Notes: generated by a model from the letters alone, not told the origin. Shown: positions 33,737-45,640, counted from the stretch's first letter. The stretch is 64,000 bases of DNA from Siphonodentalium dalli (GCA_032622095.1 CP136066.1:204250978-204314977), one strand, 5' to 3'. Made by a program: numbers and translations.

Positions 33737-34175
33737 TCACGATTTTCTCATTTGTAGTTTCAATACTTTTACTACCTTATTTTGAAACTGTCGCGCTGAT
33801 TTCTGTGCTTCTGCCAGTTCTCTTCGAGATTTCTGCACCTCCAGCTCGTTTTGACATCTTCTTCGGATCAAAACTTCAGGCATTTGTCGAAAGGCCTGTG
33901 TTTTTCGACGATTTTCCTCGATTTCAGCATCCATTTCTTCCATTTAGATCGCGTCCTTGTAAATGAACTCGCTGATATCATTTTCGGTTTCCTGGTTGTA
34001 GATTGGGCCGGTGACACACACTGGTCTCACCTTTTGTACTTTCTTCATCGCTCTGATCTACTTCGGAAATTAACTCTATCTTCGGAGATTTCGAGACATA
34101 ACGATCCCCGGTTTCATTATAACTTTTATAGTCTATGGTTTGTTTAGCACTAGCTCCTTTGCCTCTACCGCTCAT
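33737..34175 (-). pseudogene. ORF1 N-terminal part (charged, coiled-coil) of the DIRS/Ngaro-like element
   Basis: The first minus-strand Met after the 5' repeat is at 34175 (MSGRGKGASAKQTIDYK, then acidic QSDEESTKGE), ending 33978. A second frame at 33943-33737 is a strong coiled coil rich in Glu, Lys, Arg and Gln (IEENRRKTQAFRQM, LEVQKSRRELAEAQKSARQF). The two are probably one gag-like protein broken by a frameshift near 33960, continuing into 32791-33513. No zinc knuckle was seen. Confidence 0.6.
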
Positions 34176-34356
34176 AGTTATGCGTAACTGGCAATTTTAT
34201 TGTCTATAATATCCTAACGTAGCTTAACACGATCTTGTCAAAGACTCAAAGTCAAATAATATATTCCATGTGCGGTACAAGCACAATATATAACGTTTTG
34301 TAAAGTTACATTGACGTCGATATCGAAAAAACAGTCAATTCGAATTGGATCCATTA

Positions 34357-34599
34357 TACTGAGCGTAGTCAAAGCGAAGTCAAAAATCGAACAATGACAC
34401 ATATTTGGGCGGGAATTTGTTATAATCATTTTCCCGATAAAGGAAAGCTACTCTAATGAAATGTGTTCAGGTCTAGTTCATATGTCAGAGATCAGCCGAA
34501 TAAGGTCTCATGGCACTGCCGGTGCATAATTAAGTATTTTGATGCCAAAATAGTCCAATATATCATAATCTAAGTTATCTATGTGAATAAACGGGATAA
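34357..34599 (-). repeat. 5' terminal repeat of the DIRS/Ngaro-like element
   Basis: Matches 28078-28330 in the same orientation (GCGGGAATTT, CCCGATAAAGG, CACTGCCGGTGCATAATTAA, TTTGATGCCAAAATAGTCC). The region 34176-34356 would be the leader. The match ends within a few bases of the start of the 2.2-kb duplicated unit. Confidence 0.7.
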
Positions 34600-35042
34600 T
34601 TGTATATTCATAAACAAGCTTGAGGTATAACGGCAGCCATGCGTGTAGACAATAGTATATACTTTGATTTTATTTATTTCGTCAGGGGTGTGGGTAACAC
34701 ATTGTTAAGCCTCAGGGGTTGTTTATGGTTTTCACATGGTTTTCTGAAATGTGCTGAAGGGTACACATGGTTTTCTGAACTGTGTGGAAGGATACACATG
34801 GTTTTCTGAAATGTACTGAAGGGTACACAGGGTGTTCTTGAATGTACTTAGCGTAAACAATATGTATGTACCCAAGATATACAATCTCGCATACATAAAT
34901 AATTATCAAGATACTAAATATATTTGATCGAGGATATAGGGAATCTGATATAAAGCATTATATAAATGCGTATTCTATGGGTTATCTCCCGATGTATTAA
35001 AGTGACCATTTCATAGGAGTATAAATTGTTGTATTTGTATAC

Positions 35043-35471
35043 TTAAAGGTTCTCAATCCGAATTAACGCTCGCAAATTACTATTTCCTTGGCTTCGGGGT
35101 TAAAAAATATTTGAACCCACCCATCAAATCTCAAGGTGATCAGATATCGATGTTTGAAACTATTATTTTAATTTTAGGTGGCCCAGTTAACAGTCGACGA
35201 GAAGAACTTCTCTGACCAAATTGCGGATGAAGATCGATAACTCTAAAATCTAGTGGCTTTTACGTGTCAGATATTTGACAAACCGGCAAAATATCGTGGA
35301 ACAAAACGTTGATAAATAACAGGTTTTTGGCAATTTTATACTATAGTTGACTGTGGTTAGCATTATTTTTGGGTAATTAATCGATTCTGATATCTGAAGC
35401 GGCATTTAAAAAAAAATTGTTGTTGGAATCTGATGATATGGGGACCGTCGAATCGGATTGAGCACCTTTAA
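35043..35471 (+). mobile_element. Family C MITE inside duplicated unit, copy 1
   Basis: TTAAAGGTTCTCAATCCG to CGGATTGAGCACCTTTAA, complete with TTAA borders. It supplies the uninterrupted CGCTCGCAAATTACT sequence used to prove the S1 target duplication. Confidence 0.8.
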
Positions 35472-35596
35472 TGTTGGCCTTGCACTTTTATGGGAAGATT
35501 TAGGGATATATACTTCTGTATACATACAAATATACATACAATACTGTGAGAGACGTATACAAGTGCAGCATGTGCTACTATTTCATAATATGCGTG

Positions 35597-36083
35597 TTAA
35601 AGGTCCACTTAATGTTCGAACCCCCAGATCACATTATATAAAACATATTTTATATTATATACCATTTGAAAGGGGAAGCTCCAAAACATTGTATTGTCAA
35701 CTTATTCGATGTAATAAACTGTGTACATGTTGTTTTTGTTGAGAACCCGACGTTTGTTCCGTGTTGAAGTTTCTACACGAAGTCTATTATTTTCGATGGA
35801 AGGGGGATAACTCTATATATTTAGATATAGATGTATTCCCCTTCCATTGAAAATAAGCTATAATTTGAATTCTGTTGCATTCTGGGAGCCATAACGGGGG
35901 AAATGATTTTATGATTTTATACTATTTTGTATTACTCTATGGGCACCTTCTGAGACACAGGCGTTCCAAATGGTGATGAATTATAGTATTTTAATCATAT
36001 TTTATGGCATAGATTGTTATTGAAACCGTATATGAAGGCACTATACAAATAATCTGTGACTCGAAAATTTAGTGGGCCTTTAA
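35597..36083. mobile_element. Family B MITE inside duplicated unit, copy 1
   Basis: TTAAAGGTCCACTTAA to AGTGGGCCTTTAA. The centre is a palindrome (TGGAAGGGGGATAACTCTA with its complement around 35800-35850). Confidence 0.8.
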
Positions 36084-36871
36084 TACACAGACCGCGTATT
36101 CCCAATGTCATTTCCCATTGGTATGTTTAATACTCACCTAAATTTGTTGTTGAGAATTGATCACTGTCTTATGAACCGCTTCGATTTGTCAATAATTTTC
36201 AGAACATGTTTAAATATTTTAACGTGTTCATTGTACTTCAACGTGATGGATCAATTTAATGTCTCGCGACAATGACAATTCATCAACGCTCTGACGTCTT
36301 TGTTCCGAATATATTTGACACTCAGAGAATAATGAGTCGCTGTCTCGATGTCTCCACACAATGATTCACCAGATGTGTCTATCTTACAGACATACAAATC
36401 TGTTCCATTACGGATTAAAATTCCGTCTCATATCAAATTATTTCGGGCTCCGCGTGTATAATGTTCGCCGATTCTTGGTATACATGGGCCATGGGCGTTT
36501 TATTTATAGAAATGGGAATTTTTGGGACGGATTAAAAGTCGAACTGCGACCCGGAGGCCGAGTCCGGTAAAAGGTGTAGTTGGGAATTATGGTGAGATGC
36601 ACGGGAAACCTTCAGTGATAAGCCGTATATAGTTGTTGTAATAATTTGAAGGATTAGTTGTTTTAACGGAATTATGAGTCAGTCATTCGCAAAACCAATA
36701 TATTTTATATTCTATAATTACAATCATGGGTATATAACATATGATCTTGAGCGCGTTACCATTTCTGACTATGGTTTTCTTGTTCTAATAATAGCATCGA
36801 GTTACTGGGCATAAGCATCATATGTGTCATTCACACGCCAAAAAAATATGAGATATAATATTATGCTATAG

Positions 36872-38266
36872 CAGGGTTTCCGCCAGGCCGGCTGCGGGTC
36901 CGCCGCCCGGACCCATTTCCCCTGCCGACCTTTGCCATGAAATCCCGAACATACACAAATAAATGACGTTATTAAAAACTTATTCAGTCTTGTCTGTCTC
37001 GGCAGGCTATATATATATATATGATATCTAATCCTATTTGCATTAATAATGACCAAATGGAATCGACACAGTCCATCTTCAGAAAAAAAAAATAACAGCA
37101 TGAACAAACCATAAATAGTGACACCCCACAAATAGTTCCACTGGATTCCCCAACGTGATTGGTGGGGAATTCCCTATCAAGGGAGATATCATTGGTTCAA
37201 TTTACTTCAGAGTATGGGAACGTGGATCATAAAAACTGCCTCATTTATTATCTTGACGTGAATATTGACGTTTGGACTAATTTATTCATCATTATTCCAA
37301 CTTGTATAAAACATGTGTATAATTTGAGGCATGAGGAAACACACAAATATCTTATCATTTATAGTACCGGTAATGTAAAATTGCGACTTGGCTTACTGTT
37401 GTTTTAGGGCAATGGATCGTTAATTTAGTGGTGGCCTCATTGTCGCGAACTGAAGCATGAAAATGCTTGGGCTAATGGCGATCATCATAAAAGAATCTTT
37501 GTGCAACATACACAAGTTCGCGTCACTGCCCAATTCACAGTAAGAGTTTGTCTAATGCTCGTTCCCGGGCTGGCTTAGATAATCATTCCGATGTGACATC
37601 ATCTAGTAGAAGTTTGCAGTTAACTGTGTCACAATAATAGAGATAATCAAAGCTATTTACCGCAGTCATTGAATATCATGCACATGTCCACGATTATTAG
37701 TCAAGTCAAGGACGCCCAATGTTTTGCTGGTCTTTTGCAGTTGAATTATCAGATACTAATACATATAATTTTATATAAATGTGTGAGACAGGGAATAAAA
37801 TAAAGACACAAAGACAGAGTGAGAATGGGTTTGTTTATTTCTTTTTTTTAATAACGGATTTATCATCTTTTTAGATTTAGTTTGCGCCGACATTTTGTCT
37901 TGTTGCTTACCTGTGATCGCTGTTTGTTTATAATAAATTCAAAATCCTGATGAAAAATGACCATAAGTCGCAGGAAGTTTTTAATAAGGGAAATTGGGTT
38001 AGAGAATTGCGACTTAGTGCCACCGCAGACGCTACGATTAAAATCGTAAGTGGGGAAAATCGTAGGTGGAGAAATCGTAGCTTGCCCGCAGACGCTACGG
38101 TGCTGCGATGTTTGCAGCTACGATTTTATCAACGTGATCGATCACATGATAGCAAAATGTTATACCACATTCTCCGCATTATGCAACTAAATACATATGA
38201 CATGTATATCAATGTTCTAAACTAGCAAGTTGATGTTGAAAGTTCAAGTGAAATTGAATATTTGAC
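36872..38266. other. Unassigned sequence with CAGGG-start block and small inverted repeats
   Basis: 36872 onward looks like the end of a CAGGG-type DNA element (GC-rich GGCCGGCTGCGGGTCCGC), but no matching right end was found. At 38020-38130 the motif CGCAGACGCTACG occurs twice and AAATCGTAGC pairs with GCTACGATTT. No gene recognised. Confidence 0.4.
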
Positions 38267-39236
38267 ATACATGTTGTTATTTTGGTGTTCGAGCACTTGA
38301 ATATAGCGCTTTTGTGCATAGGTGTTAGACCTTGTAACGTGGTTTTAACAATCTGGGTTTTATAAAGCCATGGTCTAGAATTTTGATATGATGGCATGTG
38401 GTCCATGATAACTTAACCAAATGTTAAACATCGAATATTTTGTTTGGCATGTTTAATGGCGCTTTTATGTGCGTTTTAGAGGCCCATGTGGAATTTCCAA
38501 GATGATCGGCATTTGGAAGCGCGTCGGTGCGAGGGTTTGAGGCCCATGATGATAATCAAGATATACTAGTGCTCGGCATTTAGAACTGGCATCGAGTTTT
38601 GGTACGCGAGTGATATGCTTTAGTAGTAATGTAATGCTTTAGTGCGAAGGCGTCATGCCATTATTATAGCATGTTGTTATTTTGGTGCGCGTCGGTGCGA
38701 GGGTCTGAGGCCCATGATAATAATCAGGATACTATGCATTTGGAAGCATGTCGATGAGAGGGCGTGAGGCCCATAATAATTCTTAAAATGCTCGGTATTT
38801 TGAAGCACGTCTGTGTGAGGGTTTGAGGCTCATGATAATACTCAAGAAGCTCGGCATTTGGAAGCATGCCGGTGCGAGGGCGTGAGGCCCATGATAATTT
38901 TCAAAATGTTCGGCATTTTGAAGCACGTTTATGTGAGGGTTTGAGGCCCATGATAATACTCAAGAAGCTCGGCATTTGGAAGCATGCCGATGCGAGGGCG
39001 TGAGGCCCATGATAATTTCCAAGATGCTCGGCATTTGGAAGCACGTATGTGCGAGGGTTTTGAGGCCCATGATAATACTCAAGATGCTCGGCATTTGGAA
39101 GCATGCCGGAGCAAGGGCGTGAGGCCCATGATAATACTCAAGATGCTAGGCATCAGTGATTATGTATGTATATAGTGGACTCCGGCGCGGCTTGATGGCA
39201 ATGATGGTGTTATCATTATTGGAGAATTGGGAATAC
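38267..39236 (+). mobile_element. Family M element, copy 1 (central 59-bp tandem array, 3' hairpin)
   Basis: Starts ATACATGTTGTTATTTTGG and ends GAATTGGGAATAC, as at 58739-59905. The centre is an array of about 59-bp units (GAGGCCCATGATAAT, CTCGGCATTTGGAAGCA) that differ between copies. The last 65 bp (from TAGTGGACTCCGGCGCGG) hold a short hairpin, AATGAT with ATCATT, some 20 bases before the end. No terminal inverted repeats or target duplication; every 3' end is followed by T. The design resembles non-autonomous Helentron-type elements of bivalves, an inference by architecture only. Confidence 0.6.
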
Positions 39237-39679
39237 TTGTATATTCATAAACAAGCTTGAGGTATAACGGCAGCCATGCGTGTAGACAATAGTATATACT
39301 ATGATTTTATTTATTTCGTCAGGGGTGGGGGTAACACATTGTTAAGCCTCAGGGGTTGTTTATGGTTTTCACATGGTTTTCTGCAATGTGCTGAAGGGTA
39401 CACATGGTTTTCTGAACTGTGCGGAAGGATACACATGGTTTTCTGAAATGTACTGAAGGGTACACAGGGTGTTCTTGAATGTACTTAGCGTAAACAATAT
39501 GTATGTACCCAAGATATACAATCTCGCATACATAAATAATTATCAAGATACTAAATATATTTGATCGAGGATATAGGGAATCTGATATAAAGCATTATAT
39601 AAATGCGTATTCTACGGGTTATCTCCCGATGTATTAAAGTGACCATTTCATAGGAGTATAAATTGTTGTATTTGTATAC

Positions 39680-40108
39680 TTAAAGGTTCTCAATCCGAAT
39701 TAACGCTCGCAAATTACTATTTCCTTGGCTTCGGGGTTAAAAAATATTTGAACCCACCCATCAAATCTCAAGGTGATCAGATATCGATGTTTGAAACTAT
39801 TATTTTAATTTTAAATGGCCCAGTTAACAGTCGACGAGAAGAACTTCTCTGACCAAATTGCGGATGAAGATCGATAACTCTAAAATCTAGTGGCTTTTAC
39901 GTGTCAGATATTTGACAAACCGGCAAAATTTCGTGGAACAAAACGTTGATAAATAACAGGTTTTTGGCAATTTTATACTATAGTTGACTGTGGTTAGCAT
40001 TATTTTTGGGTAATTAATCGATTCTGATATCTGAAGCGGCATTTAAAAAAAAATTGTTGTTGGAATCTGATGATATGGGGACCGTCGAATCGGATTGAGC
40101 ACCTTTAA
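39680..40108 (+). mobile_element. Family C MITE inside duplicated unit, copy 2
   Basis: Same as 35043-35471 with a few substitutions. Confidence 0.8.
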
Positions 40109-40233
40109 TGTTGGCCTTGCACTTTTATGGGAAGATTTAGGGATATATACTTCTGTATACATACAAATATACATACAATACTGTGAGAGACGTATACAAG
40201 TGCAGCATGTGCTACTATTTCATAATATGCGTG

Positions 40234-40720
40234 TTAAAGGTCCACTTAATGTTCGAACCCCCAGATCACATTATATAAAACATATTTTATATTATATACC
40301 ATTTGAAAGGGGAAGCTCCAAAACATTGTATTGTCAACTTATTCGATGTAATAAACTGTGTACATGTTGTTTTTGTTGAGAACCCGACGTTTGTTCCGTG
40401 TTGAAGTTTCTACACGAAGTCTATTATTTTCGATGGAAGGGGGATAACTCTATATATTTAGATATAGATGTATTCCCCTTCCATTGAAAATAAGCTATAA
40501 TTTGAATTATGTTGCATTCTGGGAGCCATAACGGGGAAAATGATTTTATGATTTTATACTATTTTGTATTACTCTATGGGCACCTTCTGAGACACAGGCG
40601 TTCCAAATGGTGATGAATTATAGTATTTTAATCATATTTTATGGCATAGATTGTTATTGAAACCGTATATCAAGGCACTATACAAATAATCTGTGACTCG
40701 AAAATTTAGTGGGCCTTTAA
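40234..40720. mobile_element. Family B MITE inside duplicated unit, copy 2
   Basis: Same as 35597-36083 with a few substitutions. Confidence 0.8.
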
Positions 40721-41469
40721 TACACAGACCGCGTATTCCCAATGTCATTTCCCATTGGTATGTTTAATACTCACCTAAATTTGTTGTTGAGAATTGATCA
40801 CTGTCTTATTAACCGCTTCGATTTGTCAATAAATTTCAGAACATGTTTAAATATTTAACGTGTTCATTGTACTTTAACGTGATGGATCCATTTAATGTCT
40901 CGCGACAATGACAATTCATCAACGCTCTGACGTCTTTGTTCCGAATATATTTGACACTCAGAGAATAATGAGTCGCTGTCTCGATGTCTCCACACAATGA
41001 TTCACCAGATGTGTCTATCTTACACGCATACAAATCTGTTCCATTACGGATTAAAATTCCGTCTAATATCAAATTATTTCGGGCTCCGCGTGTATAATGT
41101 TCGCCGATTCTTGGTATACATGGGCCATGGGCGTTTTATTTATAGAAATGGGAATTTTTGGGACGGATTAAAAGTCGAACTGCGACCCGGAGGCCGAGTC
41201 CGGTAAAAGGTGTAGTTGGGAATTATGGTGAGTTGTAATAATTTGAAGGATTAGTTGTTTTAACGGAATTATGAGTCAGTCATTCGCAAAACCAATATAT
41301 TTTATATTCTATAATTACAATCATGGGTATATAACATATGATCTTGAGCGCGTTACCATTTCTGACTATGGTTTTCTTGTTCTAATAATAGCACCGAGTT
41401 ACTGGGCATAAGCATCATATGTGTCATTCACACGCCAAAAAAATATGAGATATAATATTATGCTATAGG

Positions 41470-42009
41470 CAGGGGGGGGGGGGGTGAAAAATTTTCCGGC
41501 ACGTATGCCGGGGTAGGTGGGTGGTCAAAGCCACCAACAAGCAATTTTTTCCGCAACTAAAAAAAAATATTCCTGCTTGTTTTTTAGTGTTTTGGCAATG
41601 AGTTGGGCTTCAAAACCACTTTGAATGAGAGAAATAATGTAATTCTAACTGTAAACTGACTGCAGGCAGTTATCGTGTTGTATTTTGTTGTAAATTTTGA
41701 AATCCAAGATGGCCGCTGGCAGCCATGTTTTTTCGGCCGAATGACCTCAAAATGACTCATTCCAATTTACATGTCCATGTTAACATCCATGATAAATAGT
41801 ATGCAGATAAATTCATATACAGCTGTTTACAGTGAATTTCCCCCCGCAAATCTCTGTTTTAGTGTTAAAAGGGGGGTGGGTGTAAAAAAAATGGTCGGAA
41901 AAAACTGCCGAAAACGGAAACAAATTTGGCGGTGGGGGTGGGTGGGTACAAAAAATGATCGAAAGGGAAAAAATGCCATACGTGCCTGAAATTTCCCCCC
42001 CCCCTCCTG
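41470..42009. mobile_element. CAGGG-ended MITE (hAT-like)
   Basis: Left end CAGGGGGGGGG then AATTTTCCGGCACGTATG; right end CATACGTGCCTGAAATTTCC then a C tract and CTCCTG. CTATAGG stands on both sides (41463-41469 and 42010-42016), with one further base shifted. CAG...CTG ends fit hAT elements, whose duplication is normally 8 bp, so one base may have changed. Contains homopolymer G/C tracts. Not coding. Confidence 0.65.
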
Positions 42010-42136
42010 CTATAGGTAGAAAAATAGTCACACGCAAATGTGGTATTTATTGGGGAAACTCATCATTTATGGACAAGTTTGAACACGATTATGGTATTAT
42101 GTGATGAGTCTGCATTGTCGACGACAAAAGTATTAT

Positions 42137-42435
42137 TTAAAGGTACTCAATCCGATTTGACGCTCCTAAATTACTATTTCTTTGGCCTTGGGGGTAAAAA
42201 ATATTTGATTCGAGTAGAGGAACCCACCCATCAAAGCTGAGAGTGATCAGGTATCGATTTTTGAAGTTTGTTAATTTTTGGAGATATGGACCAGAACCAC
42301 TTGCTCAAACGGACAAATTGCGGTTGTAAGATGGATAACTTGAAGTGGTTACTATTAACAATAATAACCACTTGATTTTAGAGTTATCCATCTTACACCC
42401 GCAATTTGTCTGTTTGAGCACGTGGTTCTGGTCCA
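42137..42435. repeat. Partial family C MITE joined to a long hairpin
   Basis: Starts TTAAAGGTACTCAATCCG and follows the C family to about 42270. From 42288 TGGACCAGAACCACTTGCTC, then AAACGGACAAATTGCGG and AAGATGGATAACTT, pairs with its complement ending at 42435 (GTGGTTCTGGTCCA). No normal C right end is present. Confidence 0.65.
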
Positions 42436-42570
42436 CATTGTCAGATCGTAATTTAACCTGCTAAACCCCATTCTGAGTCGACAATAATGAATTGGAGCTG
42501 TCCTTGAATAATAACAGCAATAAGAAGGCGGTTTTTTGCCTTTGCTGCATTTATTATTTAATGTTGCTTT

Positions 42571-42574
<4 letters not shown>

Positions 42575-42618
<44 letters not shown>
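42575..42618. repeat. (AT)n microsatellite
   Basis: About 21 AT units directly before the TGACCTTGAA-rich repeat, consistent with an element tail or junction. Confidence 0.95.
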
Positions 42619-43330
42619 TAGAAGGTTACCCGACTTCGTCCGGGCTTTGACCTTGAATTGTCAAGGTCAAGTGGGGTCACGATTTGACAGTCCAAAACAC
42701 TGCCCGGACAAAAGTACCCGACAAACGTGCCCGTCGAAATCCATCCGGTTTTACCCGATTTGACCTTGAATTGATCATTTTGAAGGTTAAGGTCAGGTCG
42801 GGGTCACGATTTGACCCGTCCAAAACACTCAGTGGACAAAATTAACCCTCTGTATAAAATTTCGTCGAAATCCCCTCAAAATTGGCGATTTGACCTTGAA
42901 TTGACCCGATTTCAAGGTCAAGGTCACGTCGCACGGGCAAATGAATATGCTTATGAGACTCCCCATACGAAAGTACCACCACATACCAAGTTTCGTCGAA
43001 ATCCCGTGATATTCGGGAGTTTGACCTTGAAATGACCCGATTTCAAGGTCAAGGTCACGTCGCACGGGTAAATTAATAGGTTTATGCCACTCCCCGGCCG
43101 AAGGTACCCCCACATACCAAGTTTCATCGAAATCCCGTGATATTCGGGAGTTTGACCTTGAAAATACGCGATTTCAAGGTCAAGGTCACGTCTCACGGGC
43201 AAATTAATAGGACCATGTCAATCCCCGGCCGAAAATACCCCCACATACCAAGTTTCATCGAAATCGGCTAGGCCGTTTTCTAGTCCATCGATTACAGACA
43301 GACACACACACACACAGACCGATCTTCCAA
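42619..43330. repeat. About 122-bp tandem units rich in TCAAGGTCA, ending in a LINE/SINE-type tail
   Basis: Five degenerate units share TTTGACCTTGAA, CGATTTCAAGGTCAAGGTCA, GTCGCACGGG, CCACATACCAAGTTTC and GTCGAAATCCCGTGATATTC. After the last unit come ATCGAAATCGGCTAGGCCG and GATTACAGACAGACACACAC, the kind of 3' tail seen in RTE-type LINEs and the SINEs that use them. The open frames on the minus strand (42829-43202) are tandem repeats read as protein. AAGGTCA pairs are nuclear-receptor half-sites by sequence; any function is inference. Confidence 0.75.
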
Positions 43331-43973
43331 AAATATATAATAGATATATATATTATATCTCACGTGACTTTCGCGCATTCCGATTGGCTGCACACTGCTA
43401 TACTATTTTACGATAGTACCCCAGTAGCATCCCTAAATGCCTACTATTCTTTTTCTATTTATAATAACAAACCCATTTCGCGAAATCGAGTTGCCGCCTG
43501 AAGATACGGCAATCTTAAACTATACCTTGTACGATACTTGTTGCAATATCGGTACATAATTCGATTTATCGGTGAATTGTAATGATCTTACAACTGTCTG
43601 ATCATAGCTAGCCAATGTATTTTATAGTTTGTCCGTTTAGTTGACAAGCGGCAAATCCAATTGTTGTAATGCCAGTGGACGTTATTTATAACTTCCTTTT
43701 CCGTTCTAATCGAAGTTAAGCAAGTTAACTTTTAACATTTCGCCAAAATGTCTTTGCTAATGACGTATTTATAGAAATACATGCCTGAATCGCGAAGAGA
43801 TACTGTTACTTGTAACTTATAACATAGTTATGCTTCCCTGCTATCGTCAAAAGATTGCCAAAAATTGTAAAATCAGAGACCAGTTTCCAAAATTCACGGT
43901 AAATAAAAATGTGACAAAATCAGACACAGTAATTGTGTGAGATTTGGCACCAATGTTCGATATAATATAATAA
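43331..43973. other. Unassigned sequence
   Basis: No recognised element ends or genes. Confidence 0.35.
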
Positions 43974-44071
43974 ATAATGAATGTCTTGTCGTTGACTATG
44001 CCAAAATAGTGGTTCTCAAGGAGGAATAGTCCACGAGCCTGCGGCATAGTCAACGACAATACATTCATTAT
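43974..44071. repeat. Hairpin-forming inverted repeat
   Basis: ATAATGAATGTCTTGTCGTT and GACTATGCC pair with GGCATAGTCAACGAC and AATACATTCATTAT across a roughly 40-bp loop. Confidence 0.85.
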
Positions 44072-44207
44072 CTATATAATATATATCATATATCATACCA
44101 CACATTTCTTGTATAGCGCACATATCACCGATGTTTCAAGAGGCTTGACAACATTAAAATAAATAAACAAATTCCAAAACTTACAGTTCAGACATGCGAT
44201 AATTATG

Positions 44208-44534
44208 TAGCCCACATTGAAAGCTGGTTCATTAGTTCCACGCCAAAATGTTCAGAATAATATTCCGTGAATAAATGAGTTTTCAAAAGACCTTTGAATT
44301 CATCATATCCGGGGCATCTGCGGCTGAACACCGGTAGAGAATTCCAGAGAGAGTCTATGGAAAACGATATCTCACCGAAACTACAGCATTAAGTCATCTG
44401 AGATGCATATATTCACATATCTTTCATTGAGGTATTGTGGTGCACAGTTATTTTGATGAATTATAAGTCGTTGTGAGCACATTGAACATAATCCGCGGGG
44501 AATCGGGAGCCAATGTAGTGTGAAATTCAGCTTC
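44208..44534 (-). pseudogene. LINE ORF2 C-terminal fragment
   Basis: The minus strand reads LHWLPIPRG near 44500, then after frame changes NSLPVFSRRCPGYDEFKGLL and KTHLFTEYYS. LHWLP followed by WNSLP-type and FK.LLKTHLF motifs is the standard end of CR1/L2/Jockey-type ORF2 proteins. Broken by stops. No core domain nearby. Confidence 0.7.
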
Positions 44535-45640
44535 ATATTTTTATTTAAAATTCGAGCTTGGCGGTTCGGTAATCGGTCCTCTAAAAGTAAACAAATCTCC
44601 GTATATAATGTTCATAACCGCCAAGCTCGACTATAAATAATAACCAGTTTCGAATAAAAAAACTTGGTACAACTGGTGTTTAAAAAGAGAAATCGGCCAA
44701 AAATCGACAAGAAATCTGCGTAAAAAGACGATGTTTTGTTTTTGTGACCACGCCCCCTATTAACCAACCAATCGGGGACATTACTGCCAATATTGTCCAC
44801 TAATTTACGAAAATGGGCCATATAAGTCATAATTCACGCGAAAACAGCGTTTAAAAATCTTTTAAAATTTTCAAACCGCCAAGTCAAGCCAAACCTCAAA
44901 AACTGCCAAGCTTGCATTTTATCCACTCTCTCGCTAAACAGTGTTTACATGTGTCATTTTCTCCGAACGCTGTGTGTGCGATTATGTGACCGATCAGGAG
45001 GAATACAAATTTTTCCTCTGGAAATTGTGAGCAAAGTTTCCATATACCGATCGTTCGTAGCGTGGGGTGAATGGTACGGAATGCTGCTAAAGAGGAGTCG
45101 GCAGATACGATTATATATACCAGTCAAGTTCATCTAACTTCTGTACATGTAGCTGAGCGTACCAAACGTTTCCACGCCACGACTAATGGAAATTGATTGG
45201 AAATAGCATACTCAGTAAGGTGATGTTCAATATTATATTTACATTTATTACATGATCCTACCCTTATTCCATTCAATAAACCCATTCTATAAATTGTGAT
45301 ATTAAACGTTCGTTTAATAACAGGAAATAGTGCCAGGTGACCTTTGACTTCCGGTTTGTCGACCTGTTAACATTCCGTACGCTACGTCTCAAAATACTAT
45401 GGCTTCCAATATTTTTCCAACAAACTATTACGAATGAAGAGTTTGAAAAGTTATGTCATTAAATATACGCCATTAAATGCGTTAAAAAGTCTGTATTTAT
45501 CTGGGACTATTTCGTTACGCGGGTAAACAACGAATAGTTACGTGAAACGTCATCGCATGCCTTATAGAAGCCGACGTTAATTTCGCGTCACATTTGTCGA
45601 TTTAAGTTTGTTTTGTCGATGTTATGGATCATGTAATAAA
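44535..45640. other. Unassigned sequence with short inverted repeat
   Basis: GAGCTTGGCGGTT (about 44553) pairs with AACCGCCAAGCTC (44617-44629). A related ACCGCCAAG occurs near 44876. Otherwise nothing recognised. Confidence 0.4.

Larger units (their letters stand above)
28078..34599 (-). mobile_element. DIRS/Ngaro-like tyrosine-recombinase retrotransposon
   Basis: Minus-strand order is gag-like ORF, reverse transcriptase, RNase H, tyrosine recombinase, with related sequence at both ends in direct orientation (28078-28330 and 34357-34599). Direct (split) end repeats and lack of room for a methyltransferase domain between RNase H and recombinase favour Ngaro-like over DIRS1-like; that is inference. 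Unlike LTR elements it encodes a tyrosine recombinase, expected to integrate a circular cDNA without target duplication. Every ORF carries at least one frameshift or stop, and three younger insertions lie inside (29018-29409, 31818-32199, 32389-32626). The element is dead. Confidence 0.8.
34600..36871 (+). repeat. 2.2-kb duplicated unit, copy 1
   Basis: Nearly base-for-base identical to 39237-41468 (constant offset 4637 until a 40-bp difference near 36600). Both copies start TTGTATATTCATAAACAAGC and end TTATGCTATAG. The unit holds one C and one B MITE at identical positions, so it was duplicated as a block after those insertions. No coding sequence. In copy 1, CAGGGTTTCCGCCAGGCC follows the end. 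Confidence 0.9.
39237..41468 (+). repeat. 2.2-kb duplicated unit, copy 2
   Basis: See copy 1 at 34600-36871. Here the unit follows directly on the 3' end of a family M element and is followed by a CAGGG-ended MITE. It lacks a roughly 40-bp segment (CACGGGAAACCTTCAGTG) present at 36600. Confidence 0.9.

Noticed and set aside
38901-39175. Frames with repeated EAHDNTQDARHLEA on one strand and the reverse on the other
   Set aside because: Translation of the 59-bp tandem units of family M.
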